From CADEEN01 sp040384625 (GTDB lineage: Bacteria > Pseudomonadota > Gammaproteobacteria > Burkholderiales > Burkholderiaceae_C), in assembly GCA_040384625.1 (NCBI GenBank), contig JAZKIW010000077.1, positions 7,034-71,033 on the forward strand: DNA of 64,000 nucleotides, read 5' to 3'. The notes under the pieces are model-generated. The model was given only the letters and a program-made list of their open reading frames with translations, had not been told where the DNA came from and made no database searches. This document shows, in pieces, positions 53,222 to 62,018 of the stretch (its first letter is position 1; every line of letters starts with the position of its first letter). The translations under genes and the position numbers were made by a program.

Positions 53222-54364
53222 TCATCCTCCGATGTAGTGCATCTCGACCTTGCGCTCGCCGCTGCCGGCGTCAGCGATGCCGCGACCGCGCAGTTCGGAG
53301 TAGCGGTCGGTGCGGCCGGCCCAGATTTCTGCCACCGCGCCGGTCAGTTCGGCATCGCTAGCCTTGGCCTCGCGCAACAGGTGGCGCAGGTCGTGACCGT
53401 GGTGCGCGAACAGGCACAGGTAAAGGCGGCCTTCGGTCGACAGCCGCGCACGGTTGCAGTCGTGGCAAAAGGCCTGGGTCACGCTCGAGATGACGCCTAT
53501 CTCGCCGCCGCCGTCGAGGTAGCGCCAGCGCTGCGCGGTCTCGCCGGGCGCCTGCGCATCGAGCGGTTGCAGCGGGTACACCGCACCGAGGCGCTCGATC
53601 AGATCAGCCGAGGGCAGCACGTGGTCCATGCGCCAACCATTGGTGCTGCCCACATCCATGTACTCGATGAAGCGCAGCACGGCCCGGCTGCCATAGCGGT
53701 CGCGGAAGTGGCGCGCCATCGGCACGATCTCGCCCTCGTTGGTGCCGCGCTTGACGACCATGTTGACCTTGATCGGCGCCAGGCCCGCAGCCAAGGCCGC
53801 ATCGATGCCGGCCAGCACGTCGGCCACCGGGAAATCGACGTCGTTCATGCGTCGGAAGACGTCGTCGTCGAGCGCATCGAGGCTGACGGTGACGCGACGC
53901 AGTCCGGCGTCATGCAACGCCTGGGCCTTGCGCGCCAGTAACGAGCCATTGGTCGTGAGCGTGAGGTCCAGTGGCCGGCCACCCGGCGTGCGCAGCTCTG
54001 CCAGCATCGCCACCAGGACTTCGAGGTGCCGGCGCAGCAAGGGCTCGCCGCCGGTGAGACGGACCTTCTGCACTCCATGTCCCACGAAGACCCGTGCCAG
54101 GCGGGTGATCTCCTCGAAGCTGAGCAACGATGTCTGCGGCAGGAAGGCGTAATCCCGATCGAACACCTCCTTGGGCATGCAGTAGCTGCAACGAAAGTTG
54201 CAGCGGTCGGTGACCGAGATGCGCAGGTCGCGCAAAGGGCGGCTTAGGGCGTCGGTGAGCTGGCCGCTCGCCGGTCGCAGCGTGGCCGGGATGGCGGGCA
54301 CAGCGGCGCGGTAACGCAGGTCGGCAATCGGGATGACGCTGGAGGGGATCGAGGCTTCGCCCAT
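53222..54364 (-). CDS. moaA: GTP 3',8-cyclase (MoaA)
   Basis: Radical SAM enzyme that turns GTP into 3',8-cyclo-GTP, the first step of molybdopterin synthesis. The 380 residues contain the SAM cluster CNFRCSYC, GGEPLLR, and the second [4Fe-4S] site in CHDCNRARLSTEGRLYLCL. The N terminus is about 35 residues longer than in E. coli before the LRDLRISVTDRC core. The C-terminal GG of MoaA is present (HYIGG). A CACAAT hexamer lies 6 bases before the ATG. It is separated from mobA by the repeat element, so it may be a unit of its own. Confidence 0.96.
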   Translation of the reverse strand: MGEASIPSSVIPIADLRYRAAVPAIPATLRPASGQLTDALSRPLRDLRISVTDRCNFRCSYCMPKEVFDRDYAFLPQTSLLSFEEITRLARVFVGHGVQKVRLTGGEPLLRRHLEVLVAMLAELRTPGGRPLDLTLTTNGSLLARKAQALHDAGLRRVTVSLDALDDDVFRRMNDVDFPVADVLAGIDAALAAGLAPIKVNMVVKRGTNEGEIVPMARHFRDRYGSRAVLRFIEYMDVGSTNGWRMDHVLPSADLIERLGAVYPLQPLDAQAPGETAQRWRYLDGGGEIGVISSVTQAFCHDCNRARLSTEGRLYLCLFAHHGHDLRHLLREAKASDAELTGAVAEIWAGRTDRYSELRGRGIADAGSGERKVEMHYIGG

Positions 54365-54370
54365 GCGGCG

Positions 54371-54376
54371 ATTGTG
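54371..54376 (-). promoter_or_regulatory. -10-like hexamer of moaA
   Basis: CACAAT on the minus strand, 6 bases before the moaA ATG and without a ribosome site. It would give a leaderless message if used. Confidence 0.35.
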
Positions 54377-54385
54377 CCGCGAGGC

Positions 54386-55000
54386 TCAGGAACCGGACTG
54401 CGGCAGGGTCGATTCGGCCCCGGAGGGCGCGTTGGAGGCGGCCACGCGGCGCGCACCGGTGAAGCGCTGTGACCAGTAGGCATAGCGCATGTCTTCAATG
54501 CGCACTTCGCTGCCGCTGCGCGGCGCGTGGATGAACCGGCCGTCCCCGACGTAGATGCCGACGTGCGAAAAGGTTCGCTTCAGGGTGTTGAAGAACACCA
54601 GGTCGCCGGGGCGCAGCTCGGCTCTGTCGATGTTCACCAGCCCCCTGGCGCTGGCCTGATCGTCGACGCGACGCGGCAGCGCCAGACCCAGGCTCAATTC
54701 GAAGATGTGGCGCGTGAACCCGCTGCAATCGAAACCCGTATCGAAGCTGCTGCCGCCGCGTTGATAGGGCACGCCGACGAAGTTCATCGCGGCAACGACC
54801 ATCTCGGCAGTCCGATCACGCACCTTGGCAGCGAGCGTCGGCGTGGCGGGCACGGCACCGCGCGCGGCCAGGACGGCGTACAAGGGATCGGTAGACGTCT
54901 CGGGTGCGGCCAGGACCGACGAAGACGCGAGCATGATCGGCAGCAGCCAGGCCAAGCAATGGGTCTGCGGCGACGGGGTGCGGCGGTGATCCCGGTGCAT
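54386..55000 (-). CDS. NlpC/P60 family cell-wall hydrolase
   Basis: Secreted gamma-D-glutamyl-meso-DAP peptidase-like protein acting on peptidoglycan stems. The 204 residues begin with a signal (LAWLLPIMLASSSVLAA, cleavage near residue 32) and have the NlpC/P60 domain in the C-terminal two thirds: catalytic Cys in FDCSGFTRHIF, His in FSHVGIYVGDG, and the third polar residue in FIHAPRSG. LRPGDLVFF is also typical. It resembles Spr/MepS-type enzymes without a lipobox. The stop lies 21 bases before moaA on the same strand. Confidence 0.92.
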   Translation of the reverse strand: MHRDHRRTPSPQTHCLAWLLPIMLASSSVLAAPETSTDPLYAVLAARGAVPATPTLAAKVRDRTAEMVVAAMNFVGVPYQRGGSSFDTGFDCSGFTRHIFELSLGLALPRRVDDQASARGLVNIDRAELRPGDLVFFNTLKRTFSHVGIYVGDGRFIHAPRSGSEVRIEDMRYAYWSQRFTGARRVAASNAPSGAESTLPQSGS

Positions 55001-55159
55001 GGCTTGCAGACTAACATGATCGTGGCCTGCAGGATGACAAAAATACCTGCAATTTCAACGGCTTGTGGCGTTTATCGCAGGTGAGTTCGAGGATCTGACG
55101 TCAGCCGCTCGTCAGTCGCAACGCCTGCAATTGCCGGCATTCCAAAGGAGACAACGCCG

Positions 55160-56149
55160 ATGTTCAAGGCCCTGGTACTGCACAAGGACGACGCCGGTTT
55201 TCGCGCCGGCCTGGAAAGTCTGGACGACGCACGCCTGCCGCCACTGGACGACGGCGATGTGCGCGTCGCGGTCCATTGTTCGACCCTCAACTACAAGGAC
55301 GGGCTGGCACTGACCAACAGGGGCCTGGTCGTACGCCTCTGGCCGATGGTCCCTGGCATCGACGGCGCGGGCTCGGTAGTGGAGAGTCGCCACCCGCGAT
55401 GGCAGGTCGGCGATCAGGTCGTGCACAACGGCTGGGGCGTTGGCGAGACCCGCTGGGGTTGTCTGGCCGAGCGCGCCGTGCTGTCGGGTGATGGCCTGGT
55501 GCGGCTGCCCGCCATCTTCAGCGCGAGGCAGGCGATGGCCATCGGCACCGCGGGTTACACCGCGATGCTCTGCGTGCTGTCCTTGGAGCAGCACGGCCTG
55601 AAGCCGGGCGATGGCGAGGTGCTTGTCACCGGGGCCAGCGGCGGGGTCGGCAGCGTGGCGATCAGCCTGCTCGCGCGACTCGGTCACCGTGTGGTCGCAG
55701 CTACCGGCAAGGCCGGCGAGACCGACTATCTGCGCGCGCTTGGCGCGACCGAGGTGCTCGACCGCAACACGTTGTCGGCTCCCGGCAAACCGTTGCAGAA
55801 GGAGCGCTGGTCGGCCGTGGTCGATGCGGTCGGCAGCCACACCCTGGCCAATGCGCTGGCGCAGACGCGCTACGGCGGCGTCGTCGCCGCCTGCGGCCTG
55901 GCCCAGGGCATGGACCTGCCCGGCAGCGTGGCGCCTTTCATCCTGCGCGGCGTCACGCTGGCCGGCATCGACAGCGTGATGGCCCCGCTGGAACGCCGTG
56001 AAGAGGCCTGGCAGCGCCTGGCGCGCGATCTCGATCCGGCGGCACTCGAGCGCATGACCGAGGAGATCACACTCGAAGACGTTGTGGCGCGAGCGCACGA
56101 CCTGATGGGCGGTCGCGTGCGCGGCCGCCTGGTCGTGCGCATCGGCTGA
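55160..56149 (+). CDS. acuI: Acrylyl-CoA reductase (NADPH)
   Basis: MDR enzyme of the AcuI/YhdH group that reduces toxic acryloyl-CoA to propionyl-CoA in the cytosol. The 329 residues open with MFKALVLHKDDAGFRAGLES and show the group pattern STLNYKDGLALTNRG, PGIDGAGSV, WGCLAERA and the Rossmann motif GASGGVGSVA near residue 157. No zinc ligands are seen. AAGGAG lies 8 bases before the ATG. The stop overlaps the start of prpE (TGATG), so the product propionyl-CoA and propionate activation are linked genetically. Substrate assignment rests on family resemblance plus this neighbour. Confidence 0.9.
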   Translation: MFKALVLHKDDAGFRAGLESLDDARLPPLDDGDVRVAVHCSTLNYKDGLALTNRGLVVRLWPMVPGIDGAGSVVESRHPRWQVGDQVVHNGWGVGETRWGCLAERAVLSGDGLVRLPAIFSARQAMAIGTAGYTAMLCVLSLEQHGLKPGDGEVLVTGASGGVGSVAISLLARLGHRVVAATGKAGETDYLRALGATEVLDRNTLSAPGKPLQKERWSAVVDAVGSHTLANALAQTRYGGVVAACGLAQGMDLPGSVAPFILRGVTLAGIDSVMAPLERREEAWQRLARDLDPAALERMTEEITLEDVVARAHDLMGGRVRGRLVVRIG

Positions 56150-58071
56150 TGAACACCCCTCCGGAGACTTGCCTCGTGACCTACGCAGAGTTCTATCGCC
56201 GCTCGATCGACGAGCGTGAGGCCTTCTGGGCCGACCAAGCGGCCTTGATCGACTGGCACAGCCCCTTCAGCCAGGTCTGCGACTACAGCCGGCCGCCGTT
56301 CGCGCGCTGGTTCGTCGGCGGCACGACCAACCTTTGCCACAACGCAGTCGACCGTCACCTGGCGCTGCGCGCCGGCCAGAACGCGCTGATCTGGGTTTCG
56401 ACCGAGGTCGAGCGCGAGCAGGTCTACAGCTTTGCCCAGTTGCACGCCGAGGTGCAGCGCATGGCGGCCGTGCTGTTGTCGCTCGGCGCTCAGGCCGGCG
56501 ACCGGGTCCTGATCTACATGCCCATGATTCCCGAGGCAGTTTTCGCGATGCTGGCCTGCGCGCGCATCGGTGCGATCCACTCGGTCGTGTTTGGCGGCTT
56601 CGCCAGCGTCAGCCTGGCCAGCCGCATCGACGACGCCGAGCCCAAGCTGATCGTCAGTGCCGATGCCGGCAGCCGTGCAGGCAAGGTGCTGGCCTACAAG
56701 CCGCTGCTCGACGAGGCGATACGCCTGGCCGCGCACAAGCCCGCCAACGTGCTACTGGTCGACCGTGGCCTCGCGCCGATGGCCCGCGTCCCCGGGCGCG
56801 ACGCCGACTACACGCTGCTGCGCGAGCAGCATCTAAGCACCCAGGTGCCGTGCGTCTGGCTCGAATCGAACCAGCCCAGCTACACCCTTTACACCAGCGG
56901 CACGACCGGCCGACCCAAGGGCGTGCAGCGCGACACGGGCGGCCATGCGGTGGCCCTGGCCGCGAGCATGAAGCACATCTTCTGCGGCCAGCCGGGTGAA
57001 ACCTATTTCTCTACCAGCGACATCGGCTGGGTTGTCGGCCACAGCTACATCGTCTACGGCCCGCTGATCGCCGGCATGGCGACGATGCTCTACGAGGGCC
57101 TGCCGATCCGCCCCGATGCGGCCATCTGGTGGCGCCTGGTCGAGAAGTACCGGGTCAGCGTGATGTTTAGCGCTCCGACCGCTGTGCGGGTCCTGAAGAA
57201 GCAGGATCCCGCCGCCCTGAAGAAGCACGACCTGTCGTCCTTGCGCACCCTGTTCCTGGCCGGCGAGCCGCTGGACGAGACGACAGCCCGGTGGATCGCC
57301 GATGCGCTGGGCAAGCCGGTCGTCGACAACTACTGGCAGACCGAGACCGGGTGGCCGATCCTGACCATCGCCAACGGCGTCGAGCGGGCGCCGAGCAAGT
57401 TCGGGTCGCCCGGGGTGCCGATGTACGGCTTCGACGTCAAGCTGCTCGACGAGGTCAGCGGTGAGGAGTTGACAGGTGCGAACCGGAAAGGCGTGGTGGC
57501 CATCGAGGGTCCGCTGCCTCCGGGCTGCATGCAGACCGTGTGGCGTGACGATGCACGCTTCGTCAAGACTTACTGGGACAGCATTCCCGGGCGGCAGGTC
57601 TATTCGACCTTCGACTGGGGCATTCGCGACTCAGACGGCTACTTCTTCATCCTTGGCCGCACCGATGACGTGATCAATGTGGCCGGACATCGCCTGGGTA
57701 CACGAGAGATCGAGGAGAGCATCTCGAGCCATCCGAACGTGGCCGAAGTGGCCGTCGTCGGTGTCGCCGATGCACTGAAGGGCCAGGTGGCGATGGCCTT
57801 CGCGATCCTGAAGGATCCGGGCAAGGCCGCGAGCCCGGCCGATGCGCTCAAGCATGAGGGCGAGATCATGAAGCTGGTCGATGAGCAACTCGGTGCCGTG
57901 GCGCGGCCTTCGCGCGTGCGCTTCGTCAGCGTGCTGCCCAAGACTCGTTCGGGCAAGCTCCTGCGCCGCGCGATCCAGGCGGTGTGCGAGGGGCGAGATC
58001 CGGGCGACTTGACGACGATCGAAGACCCGGCGGCACTGCAGCAGGTCAAGGACCTGATCCAGGCAGCGTAG
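56149..58071 (+). CDS. prpE: Propionate--CoA ligase
   Basis: AMP-forming synthetase that activates propionate, and probably acrylate or 3-hydroxypropionate, to the CoA thioester. The 640 residues carry YTSGTTGRPKG (about 248-258), the A5-type NYWQTETGWP, the hinge FDWGIRDSDGYFFILGRTDD and the catalytic/acetylation Lys603 in TRSGKLLRR. The FYRRSIDEREAFWADQA N terminus is the acetate/propionate-CoA ligase head. PrpE over Acs is favoured by length, by the WQTETGWPI segment and by coupling to acuI. Together with acuI it can route acrylate through acryloyl-CoA to propionyl-CoA. Confidence 0.93.
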   Translation: MNTPPETCLVTYAEFYRRSIDEREAFWADQAALIDWHSPFSQVCDYSRPPFARWFVGGTTNLCHNAVDRHLALRAGQNALIWVSTEVEREQVYSFAQLHAEVQRMAAVLLSLGAQAGDRVLIYMPMIPEAVFAMLACARIGAIHSVVFGGFASVSLASRIDDAEPKLIVSADAGSRAGKVLAYKPLLDEAIRLAAHKPANVLLVDRGLAPMARVPGRDADYTLLREQHLSTQVPCVWLESNQPSYTLYTSGTTGRPKGVQRDTGGHAVALAASMKHIFCGQPGETYFSTSDIGWVVGHSYIVYGPLIAGMATMLYEGLPIRPDAAIWWRLVEKYRVSVMFSAPTAVRVLKKQDPAALKKHDLSSLRTLFLAGEPLDETTARWIADALGKPVVDNYWQTETGWPILTIANGVERAPSKFGSPGVPMYGFDVKLLDEVSGEELTGANRKGVVAIEGPLPPGCMQTVWRDDARFVKTYWDSIPGRQVYSTFDWGIRDSDGYFFILGRTDDVINVAGHRLGTREIEESISSHPNVAEVAVVGVADALKGQVAMAFAILKDPGKAASPADALKHEGEIMKLVDEQLGAVARPSRVRFVSVLPKTRSGKLLRRAIQAVCEGRDPGDLTTIEDPAALQQVKDLIQAA

Positions 58072-58172
58072 CGCGCGCCGCCGTTCGCCCCACGGAAGCC
58101 GCGGCCCGTCGCAGCGGTGGCCAAATCGACTTCGCGCGAGGGCACAATGCGCGCCTTTCGACGAAGGCCTCC

Positions 58173-60155
58173 ATGCAAACCCGCATCGCGCTGCTGGCGC
58201 TCGCGCTCGCTGCCACAAGCAGCCTGGCTGCGACCCCGACCAAGATCCCCGGACCGGCGTTTCCACACTACGCCTCGCCGGTGGCGCTGACGGCGGCCTG
58301 CACGGCCAACGTCGACAGAGCCAAGGCCGCCGTGAAGCGGCTCGAACGCCAGCGCCCCGGCCCGCACTGGCTGGCGGCCTACGATGATTTGAATGTGCTG
58401 GCCGAAGACCTGGCCGGCCACATCTTCGTGCTGACCAATGTGCATCCCGACAAGGCGATGCGCGATGCCAGCGAAGCCTGCGAACTGCGCTGGCAGGACT
58501 TCTTCTCGACACTCGGCCAGAACGAGAAGCTGTACCGTACGGCGCGCCAGGTCCGGGCACGCGACGACATCGACCGCGAATTCCTGAAGACCACGCTCGA
58601 GGGTTTCGAGGACGGCGGTGTGACGCTGCCGCCGGTGCCGCGTGCCCGCGCCAAGGTGATTCAGGACCGCCTGACCGAACTGGGCCAGATCTTCGACAAA
58701 AACGTGCGTGACGCGAACATTCAGGTCGCCTTCACCGAGGCCGAGTTGCAGGGCGTGCCTGAAGGGGTCTGGAAGGCCGCCAAGCGCGATGCGCAGGGCC
58801 GGGTGCTGCTTGGCGTCGACGAGCCGACCTATGTGCCCGTGCTGCAGAACGCCGTCGACACGGCTGCGCGCGAGCGCATGTGGCGCGCCAAGACCAACGA
58901 AGGCGGTGCGCCCAATCTGCTGCTGCTGGCTGAACTCGGGCAACTGCGGCGCGAGTACGCGCAGTTGTTCGGCCATGCGAGCTATGCCGACTTCGCGCTT
59001 CGGCGACGCATGGCCGCCACCACTGGCAATGTCAACCGCTTCCTCGACGAGGTGGGCACGGCCGTGCGTGAGCGCGAGCAGCGTGAGCTCGACGAGCTGC
59101 GGGCGGCGAAGGCGCGCGACCTGGGCAAGCCGCTGTCTGAAGTGAAGCTCGAGCGTTGGGACAGCGCGTACTACACCGAGCGTGTTCGGCGCGAGCGGTA
59201 CCGCGTCGACCAGGAGGCCTTTCGTCCGTATCTGCCACCGCAGGAGAGCCTGGCGCTCGTGATGCGCGTGGTGGAAAAGATGCTCGGTGTGAAGTACACC
59301 CGGGTGCCCGATGCCAGGCTCTGGCACCCCGACGCCCAGGCCTATGCCGTCAGCGACGCCGCTACCGGCAAGCCGTTGGCCGCGCTCTTCGTCGACCTGT
59401 ACCCGCGCCAGGGCAAGTACAACAGCGCTGCGGTATGGAGCTACCGCAACGCGTCGACGCGCCTGAAACGCATTCCGCAGGCCACCCTGGTGGTGAACTT
59501 CGACCGCCAGGGTCTGACGCTCGACGATCTGTCCAGCTCGCTGCTGCACGAGTTCGGCCACTCGGTGCACAACAACCTGTCGACGACGCGCTACTCGTCC
59601 CAGGGCGGCACGCAAACGCTGCGCGACTTCTCCGAGGCGCCGTCGCAGATGCTCGAGCAGTGGGTCTACGATGCGCGTGTCGCGGGCGTGATGCGCGAAG
59701 TCTGTCCGGCTTGCAAGCCGATCCCCACCGATCTGCTGGACCAGGCGCGCGCTGCAGACCGCTATGGCAAGGGCATGTTCTATGCGCGCCAGCGCCTGTA
59801 TGCGGCCTACGACCTCGCGCTCTACGGCGCCGATGCGCCCGAGCCGATGGCCTTGTGGGCGCGCATGGAGGGCGCCACGCCCCTGGGCCATGTGGCCGGC
59901 ACGACATTCCCGGCCGGTTTCGGCCATGTCGCCAGCGGCTACTCGGCGGGCTACTACGGCTACCTCTGGAGCGAGGTGGTCGCGGCGGACCTGCGCACGG
60001 CCTTCGCAGAGAACCGCCTCGATGCCGCGGTCGGCCGGCGCTACCGCAACACGGTGCTGGCCAATGGCGGCCAGCGCCCGCCCCAATCCCTCGTGCGCGA
60101 CTTCCTCGGCCGTGAGACCAATACCAAAGCCTTTTTCGAGGACCTGAAGCGATGA
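58173..60155 (+). CDS. Secreted M3-family metallopeptidase
   Basis: Zinc oligopeptidase of the thimet/oligopeptidase A family, apparently exported. The 660 residues start with a Sec signal (MQTRIALLALALAATSSLAA), which cytosolic OpdA and Dcp lack. The helical M3 fold carries the zinc site HEFGH (His459, Glu460, His463) and the third-ligand segment FSEAPSQMLEQW about 25 residues later. The later YSAGYYGYLWSEV and GHVASGY parts match the family substrate-binding tyrosines. It probably degrades short peptides in the periplasm. The stop overlaps the next gene (ATGA), an S8 peptidase, so both are made together. Confidence 0.9.
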   Translation: MQTRIALLALALAATSSLAATPTKIPGPAFPHYASPVALTAACTANVDRAKAAVKRLERQRPGPHWLAAYDDLNVLAEDLAGHIFVLTNVHPDKAMRDASEACELRWQDFFSTLGQNEKLYRTARQVRARDDIDREFLKTTLEGFEDGGVTLPPVPRARAKVIQDRLTELGQIFDKNVRDANIQVAFTEAELQGVPEGVWKAAKRDAQGRVLLGVDEPTYVPVLQNAVDTAARERMWRAKTNEGGAPNLLLLAELGQLRREYAQLFGHASYADFALRRRMAATTGNVNRFLDEVGTAVREREQRELDELRAAKARDLGKPLSEVKLERWDSAYYTERVRRERYRVDQEAFRPYLPPQESLALVMRVVEKMLGVKYTRVPDARLWHPDAQAYAVSDAATGKPLAALFVDLYPRQGKYNSAAVWSYRNASTRLKRIPQATLVVNFDRQGLTLDDLSSSLLHEFGHSVHNNLSTTRYSSQGGTQTLRDFSEAPSQMLEQWVYDARVAGVMREVCPACKPIPTDLLDQARAADRYGKGMFYARQRLYAAYDLALYGADAPEPMALWARMEGATPLGHVAGTTFPAGFGHVASGYSAGYYGYLWSEVVAADLRTAFAENRLDAAVGRRYRNTVLANGGQRPPQSLVRDFLGRETNTKAFFEDLKR

Positions 60156-62014
60156 CATCTCCCATGCACCCTGTTTCCCGCTGGCAAGCCTGCGGCGCCG
60201 CGCTGCTGATTGCCTGCGCCGCGCCGCTGACTGCGTTGGCCCAGACCGCGGCGCCCAAGCCGCGCATCGAGAAGGCGGCCGACCTGCCGCGCTTCAGCTA
60301 CAAGCTCGATGCCAAGGTCGAGGAGGTGGTGCGCTCGCGTGAGCGTTTTGCGACTTTGGCTGCGCAGTTGCGACGAGACGTCGAGTCGGTGCTGGCCGGT
60401 CACGAGATCGCCGACAAGGCGATGCAGCGCGACCTGATGAGCCAGCTGGCAGCGCTCGACTTCCTCGAGGGCCAGTACGACCGCACGATCGAGCGCGCCG
60501 AGCAGATCCGTGCCTTGCAGGAAAAGCCCGCCGACAAGCTGCTGTCGGGCCTTCGCCTGCGCGCGATGGCACAGGCTGCCAAGGCGCACGGCGTGGGCAC
60601 CGAGGCCTACGCGCGCGCCGTCGGCGAGGCGATTGCCAAGGAGATCGCGCCGATGCCGCGCGAGCTGGTCGAGAACGGGCTGAAGGAGGCCAAGGCCGGC
60701 GCCGAGACGATGGGAGAGGGGCGTCTGATCGGCTTCCTGCGCGAGGTCGTCCAGCCGGTGGTGGACGCCAACGGCGCGCTGTCGTCCGATTTCACGCCGG
60801 CGCTGATCAACGTCAGACTGGCGCTGACCTCGGTGCTGCCGCTCAAGCAGGCCCTGATCGACACCTACGGCACCTGGCTGGCGGCCAACAAGGTGGTCAA
60901 GCCCGACATCTGGGCCGCGCGTGAAGTCACGTTGCCGGCCAGGCCGGGCGCCAGGCCGGTGGTGATGGCGGTCTGGGACAGCGGCAGCGACGTCAGCCTG
61001 TTCGGCAAGCACGTGGTTCGGGGGCGCGACGGCAAACCAGCCCTGATCGCGTTCGATAAGTACAGCCGCCCGGCCAAGGGCGACCTGATGCCGATTGCGC
61101 CTGAGCTGCGCGCCAAGCTGCCGCAGATGAAGGCCCGCACCAAGGGTTTCTCAGACCTGCAGTCGAACATCGACAGTCCGGAAGCGACGGAGGTCAAGCG
61201 CTTCATCTCGTCGCTCACGCCCGAGCAATACAAGGCGGCGATCGAAGAGCTCGGCCTGGCAGGCAATTACGAACACGGCACGCACGTGGCCGGCATCGCA
61301 CTGGCGGGCAACCCGCAGGCGCGCCTGCTGGTCGGCCGCATCGAGTTCAGCCACACGCTCAAGCCGGATCCGTGCCCGAGCCGCGAGCAGACCGAGCGCG
61401 ACGCCAAGGCCGCCGCTGCCTATGTCGACTTCTTCAAGCGACAGGGTGCGCGCGTGGTCAACATGAGCTGGGGCGGCAACGTCGGCGCGATCGAAAGCGA
61501 TCTCGAGCAGTGCGGCATCGGCAAGACGCCGGAAGAGCGCAAGGCCACGGCGCGCGGCTACTTCGAGATCAGCAAGGCCGCATTGACCCAGGCCATGGCG
61601 GGTGCGCCGGGCATCCTGTTCGTGACGGCGGCGGGCAACAGCAACAACGACGCCTCGTTCATCGAGGACATTCCGGCCGGCATCGTGTTGCCCAACCTGC
61701 TGACGGTGGGCGCCGTCGACCGCGCGGGCGACGAGGCCAGCTTCACCAGCTACGGCCCAACCGTCAAGGTGCATGCCAACGGCTACCAGGTCGAGAGCTT
61801 TCTGCCGGGCGGCGAAAGGGTGGCCCTGTCGGGAACCTCGATGGCCTCGCCCCAGGTCGCCAACTTGGCGGGCAAGCTGCTGGCGGTGAATCCGAAGCTC
61901 ACGCCGCCCCAACTGATCAAGCTGATCGTCGACAGCGCCGAGCGCACGGCCGACGGCCGACGCAACCTGATGCACCCGAAGAAGGCGCTGGCGGCTGCCA
62001 GCGCCACGCTCTGA
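60152..62014 (+). CDS. Secreted S8 (subtilisin-like) serine peptidase
   Basis: Exported subtilase with an intact triad: Asp276 in AVWDSGSDV, His375 in HGTHVAGIA, oxyanion Asn496 in AAGNSNN and Ser563 in GTSMASPQVA. The 620 residues begin with a signal peptide (QACGAALLIACAAPLTALAQ). About 240 residues of helical, charged sequence lie before the catalytic domain and do not look like an I9 propeptide. The Asp-His distance is 99 residues, longer than in typical subtilases, because of an inserted Lys/Pro-containing segment. It is coupled to the M3 peptidase by ATGA. Substrate and maturation are unknown. Confidence 0.9.
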   Translation: MTSPMHPVSRWQACGAALLIACAAPLTALAQTAAPKPRIEKAADLPRFSYKLDAKVEEVVRSRERFATLAAQLRRDVESVLAGHEIADKAMQRDLMSQLAALDFLEGQYDRTIERAEQIRALQEKPADKLLSGLRLRAMAQAAKAHGVGTEAYARAVGEAIAKEIAPMPRELVENGLKEAKAGAETMGEGRLIGFLREVVQPVVDANGALSSDFTPALINVRLALTSVLPLKQALIDTYGTWLAANKVVKPDIWAAREVTLPARPGARPVVMAVWDSGSDVSLFGKHVVRGRDGKPALIAFDKYSRPAKGDLMPIAPELRAKLPQMKARTKGFSDLQSNIDSPEATEVKRFISSLTPEQYKAAIEELGLAGNYEHGTHVAGIALAGNPQARLLVGRIEFSHTLKPDPCPSREQTERDAKAAAAYVDFFKRQGARVVNMSWGGNVGAIESDLEQCGIGKTPEERKATARGYFEISKAALTQAMAGAPGILFVTAAGNSNNDASFIEDIPAGIVLPNLLTVGAVDRAGDEASFTSYGPTVKVHANGYQVESFLPGGERVALSGTSMASPQVANLAGKLLAVNPKLTPPQLIKLIVDSAERTADGRRNLMHPKKALAAASATL

Positions 62015-62018
62015 CGGC

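Noticed and set aside
57639..60158. An 839-codon minus-strand frame across prpE and the M3 peptidase gene
   Set aside because: Low-complexity, no motif, and it covers two well-supported plus-strand genes with intact catalytic residues.
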